Below, piece by piece: positions 6,242-6,622 of a stretch of DNA of 6,622 bases. Location: NCBI GenBank assembly GCA_003139735.1, contig PLGA01000625.1, positions 3,271 to 9,892 of the forward strand, read 5' to 3'. Numbering within the stretch: position 1 is the first letter of the stretch; each line of letters opens with the position of its first letter. The notes under the pieces are model-generated. The model saw nothing but the letters and a program-made list of their open reading frames with translations, ran no database searches and was not told the origin of the DNA. Origin of the DNA: Bryobacterales bacterium. GTDB taxonomy: Bacteria; Acidobacteriota; Terriglobia; Bryobacterales; Bryobacteraceae. The position numbers were made by a program, and so were the translations under genes.

Positions 6242-6622
6242 ATGCGACGCATCATTGCCCTCGTGTTTGCGCTGGCCGGTCTCGCCACACCGGCTACCAA
6301 GTCCGATTTGAACTGGGTTAGCCGGTTCGACCAGGCGGCCGCACTGGCCGAGAAAACCGGCAAGCCGTTGCTAATCGAATTCGCGGCTGGGTGGTGCGAG
6401 CCGTGCGAGCGAATGGACCGGGAGTCCTGGCCGGACGCCAGGGTCGTGGAGCTTTCGAGGAGATACGTCTGCGTGTCGGTCGACATCGACCACGACGCCA
6501 GCACCGCGTCGCGCTTTCACATTGACGGAGTCCCGACGATTATCCTGGCGGACCCTTGGGCGGAGCCGATGATCCGGCACATGGGCATTTTGCACGCCAA
6601 GGAATTGTCCGGCCTGCTGGAG
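6242..6622 (+). CDS. Exported thioredoxin-fold protein (partial, 3' end outside the window)
   Basis: The frame from ATG 6242 stays open to the window edge, giving 127 residues without a stop, so the gene is cut by the window. The start MRR plus the hydrophobic run IIALVFALAGLA looks like a Sec signal peptide, placing the protein outside the cytoplasm. The mature part has the DsbD-C-terminal/thioredoxin_7 type of start (FDQAAALAEKTGKPLLIEF). The redox site W51-C52-E53-P54-C55 follows, then a VDID strand and the cis-proline loop GVPT (P98). Both active-site cysteines and the cis-proline are present, so it is probably an active thiol-disulfide oxidoreductase that reduces or exchanges disulfides in exported proteins. 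The exact partner is unknown. It is divergent from the permease gene across 174 bp. It has no well-spaced Shine-Dalgarno; AGGA at 6223 is 15 nt from the ATG. Confidence 0.8.
   Translation, partial: MRRIIALVFALAGLATPATKSDLNWVSRFDQAAALAEKTGKPLLIEFAAGWCEPCERMDRESWPDARVVELSRRYVCVSVDIDHDASTASRFHIDGVPTIILADPWAEPMIRHMGILHAKELSGLLE

Overview
The window is GC-rich, tightly packed bacterial DNA. It most likely comes from an acidobacterium, possibly of the Solibacter/Bryobacter group. The main clue is a gene of about 818 codons for a duplicated MacB/FtsX-type permease with no ABC ATPase gene beside it. This is the architecture of the 'acidobacterial duplicated orphan permease' (ADOP) family, which is heavily expanded in that phylum. 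The lineage call is inference from family knowledge, not a database result. Long open frames opposite or across the real genes are GC-driven shadows.

Left part (1-3649, + strand). Three genes form a probable operon: proC (pyrroline-5-carboxylate reductase, 64-972), rocD (ornithine aminotransferase, 982-2202) and a gene for a protein of the L-fucose/L-arabinose isomerase superfamily (2294-3649). The first two make a two-step route from ornithine to proline: RocD makes glutamate semialdehyde, which cyclises to pyrroline-5-carboxylate, and ProC reduces it. The role of the isomerase-like protein next to them is unknown. The junction between rocD and the third gene is odd. The last 35 bp of the junction (rocD tail, Shine-Dalgarno, stop/start overlap) are present twice, 95 bp apart, around a 60-bp palindromic insert. 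The result is a 32-codon open frame joined by ATGA overlaps to the gene before it and the gene after it.

Right part (3611-6067, - strand). The ADOP-type permease converges on the isomerase-like gene and overlaps its 3' end by 39 bp, so there is no intergenic terminator between them. 

Right edge (6068-6622). A 174-bp divergent intergenic region precedes a + strand gene for an exported thioredoxin-fold protein with a WCEPC active site. It starts at 6242 and runs off the window end. No RNA genes, CRISPR arrays, insertion sequences or phage genes were seen.
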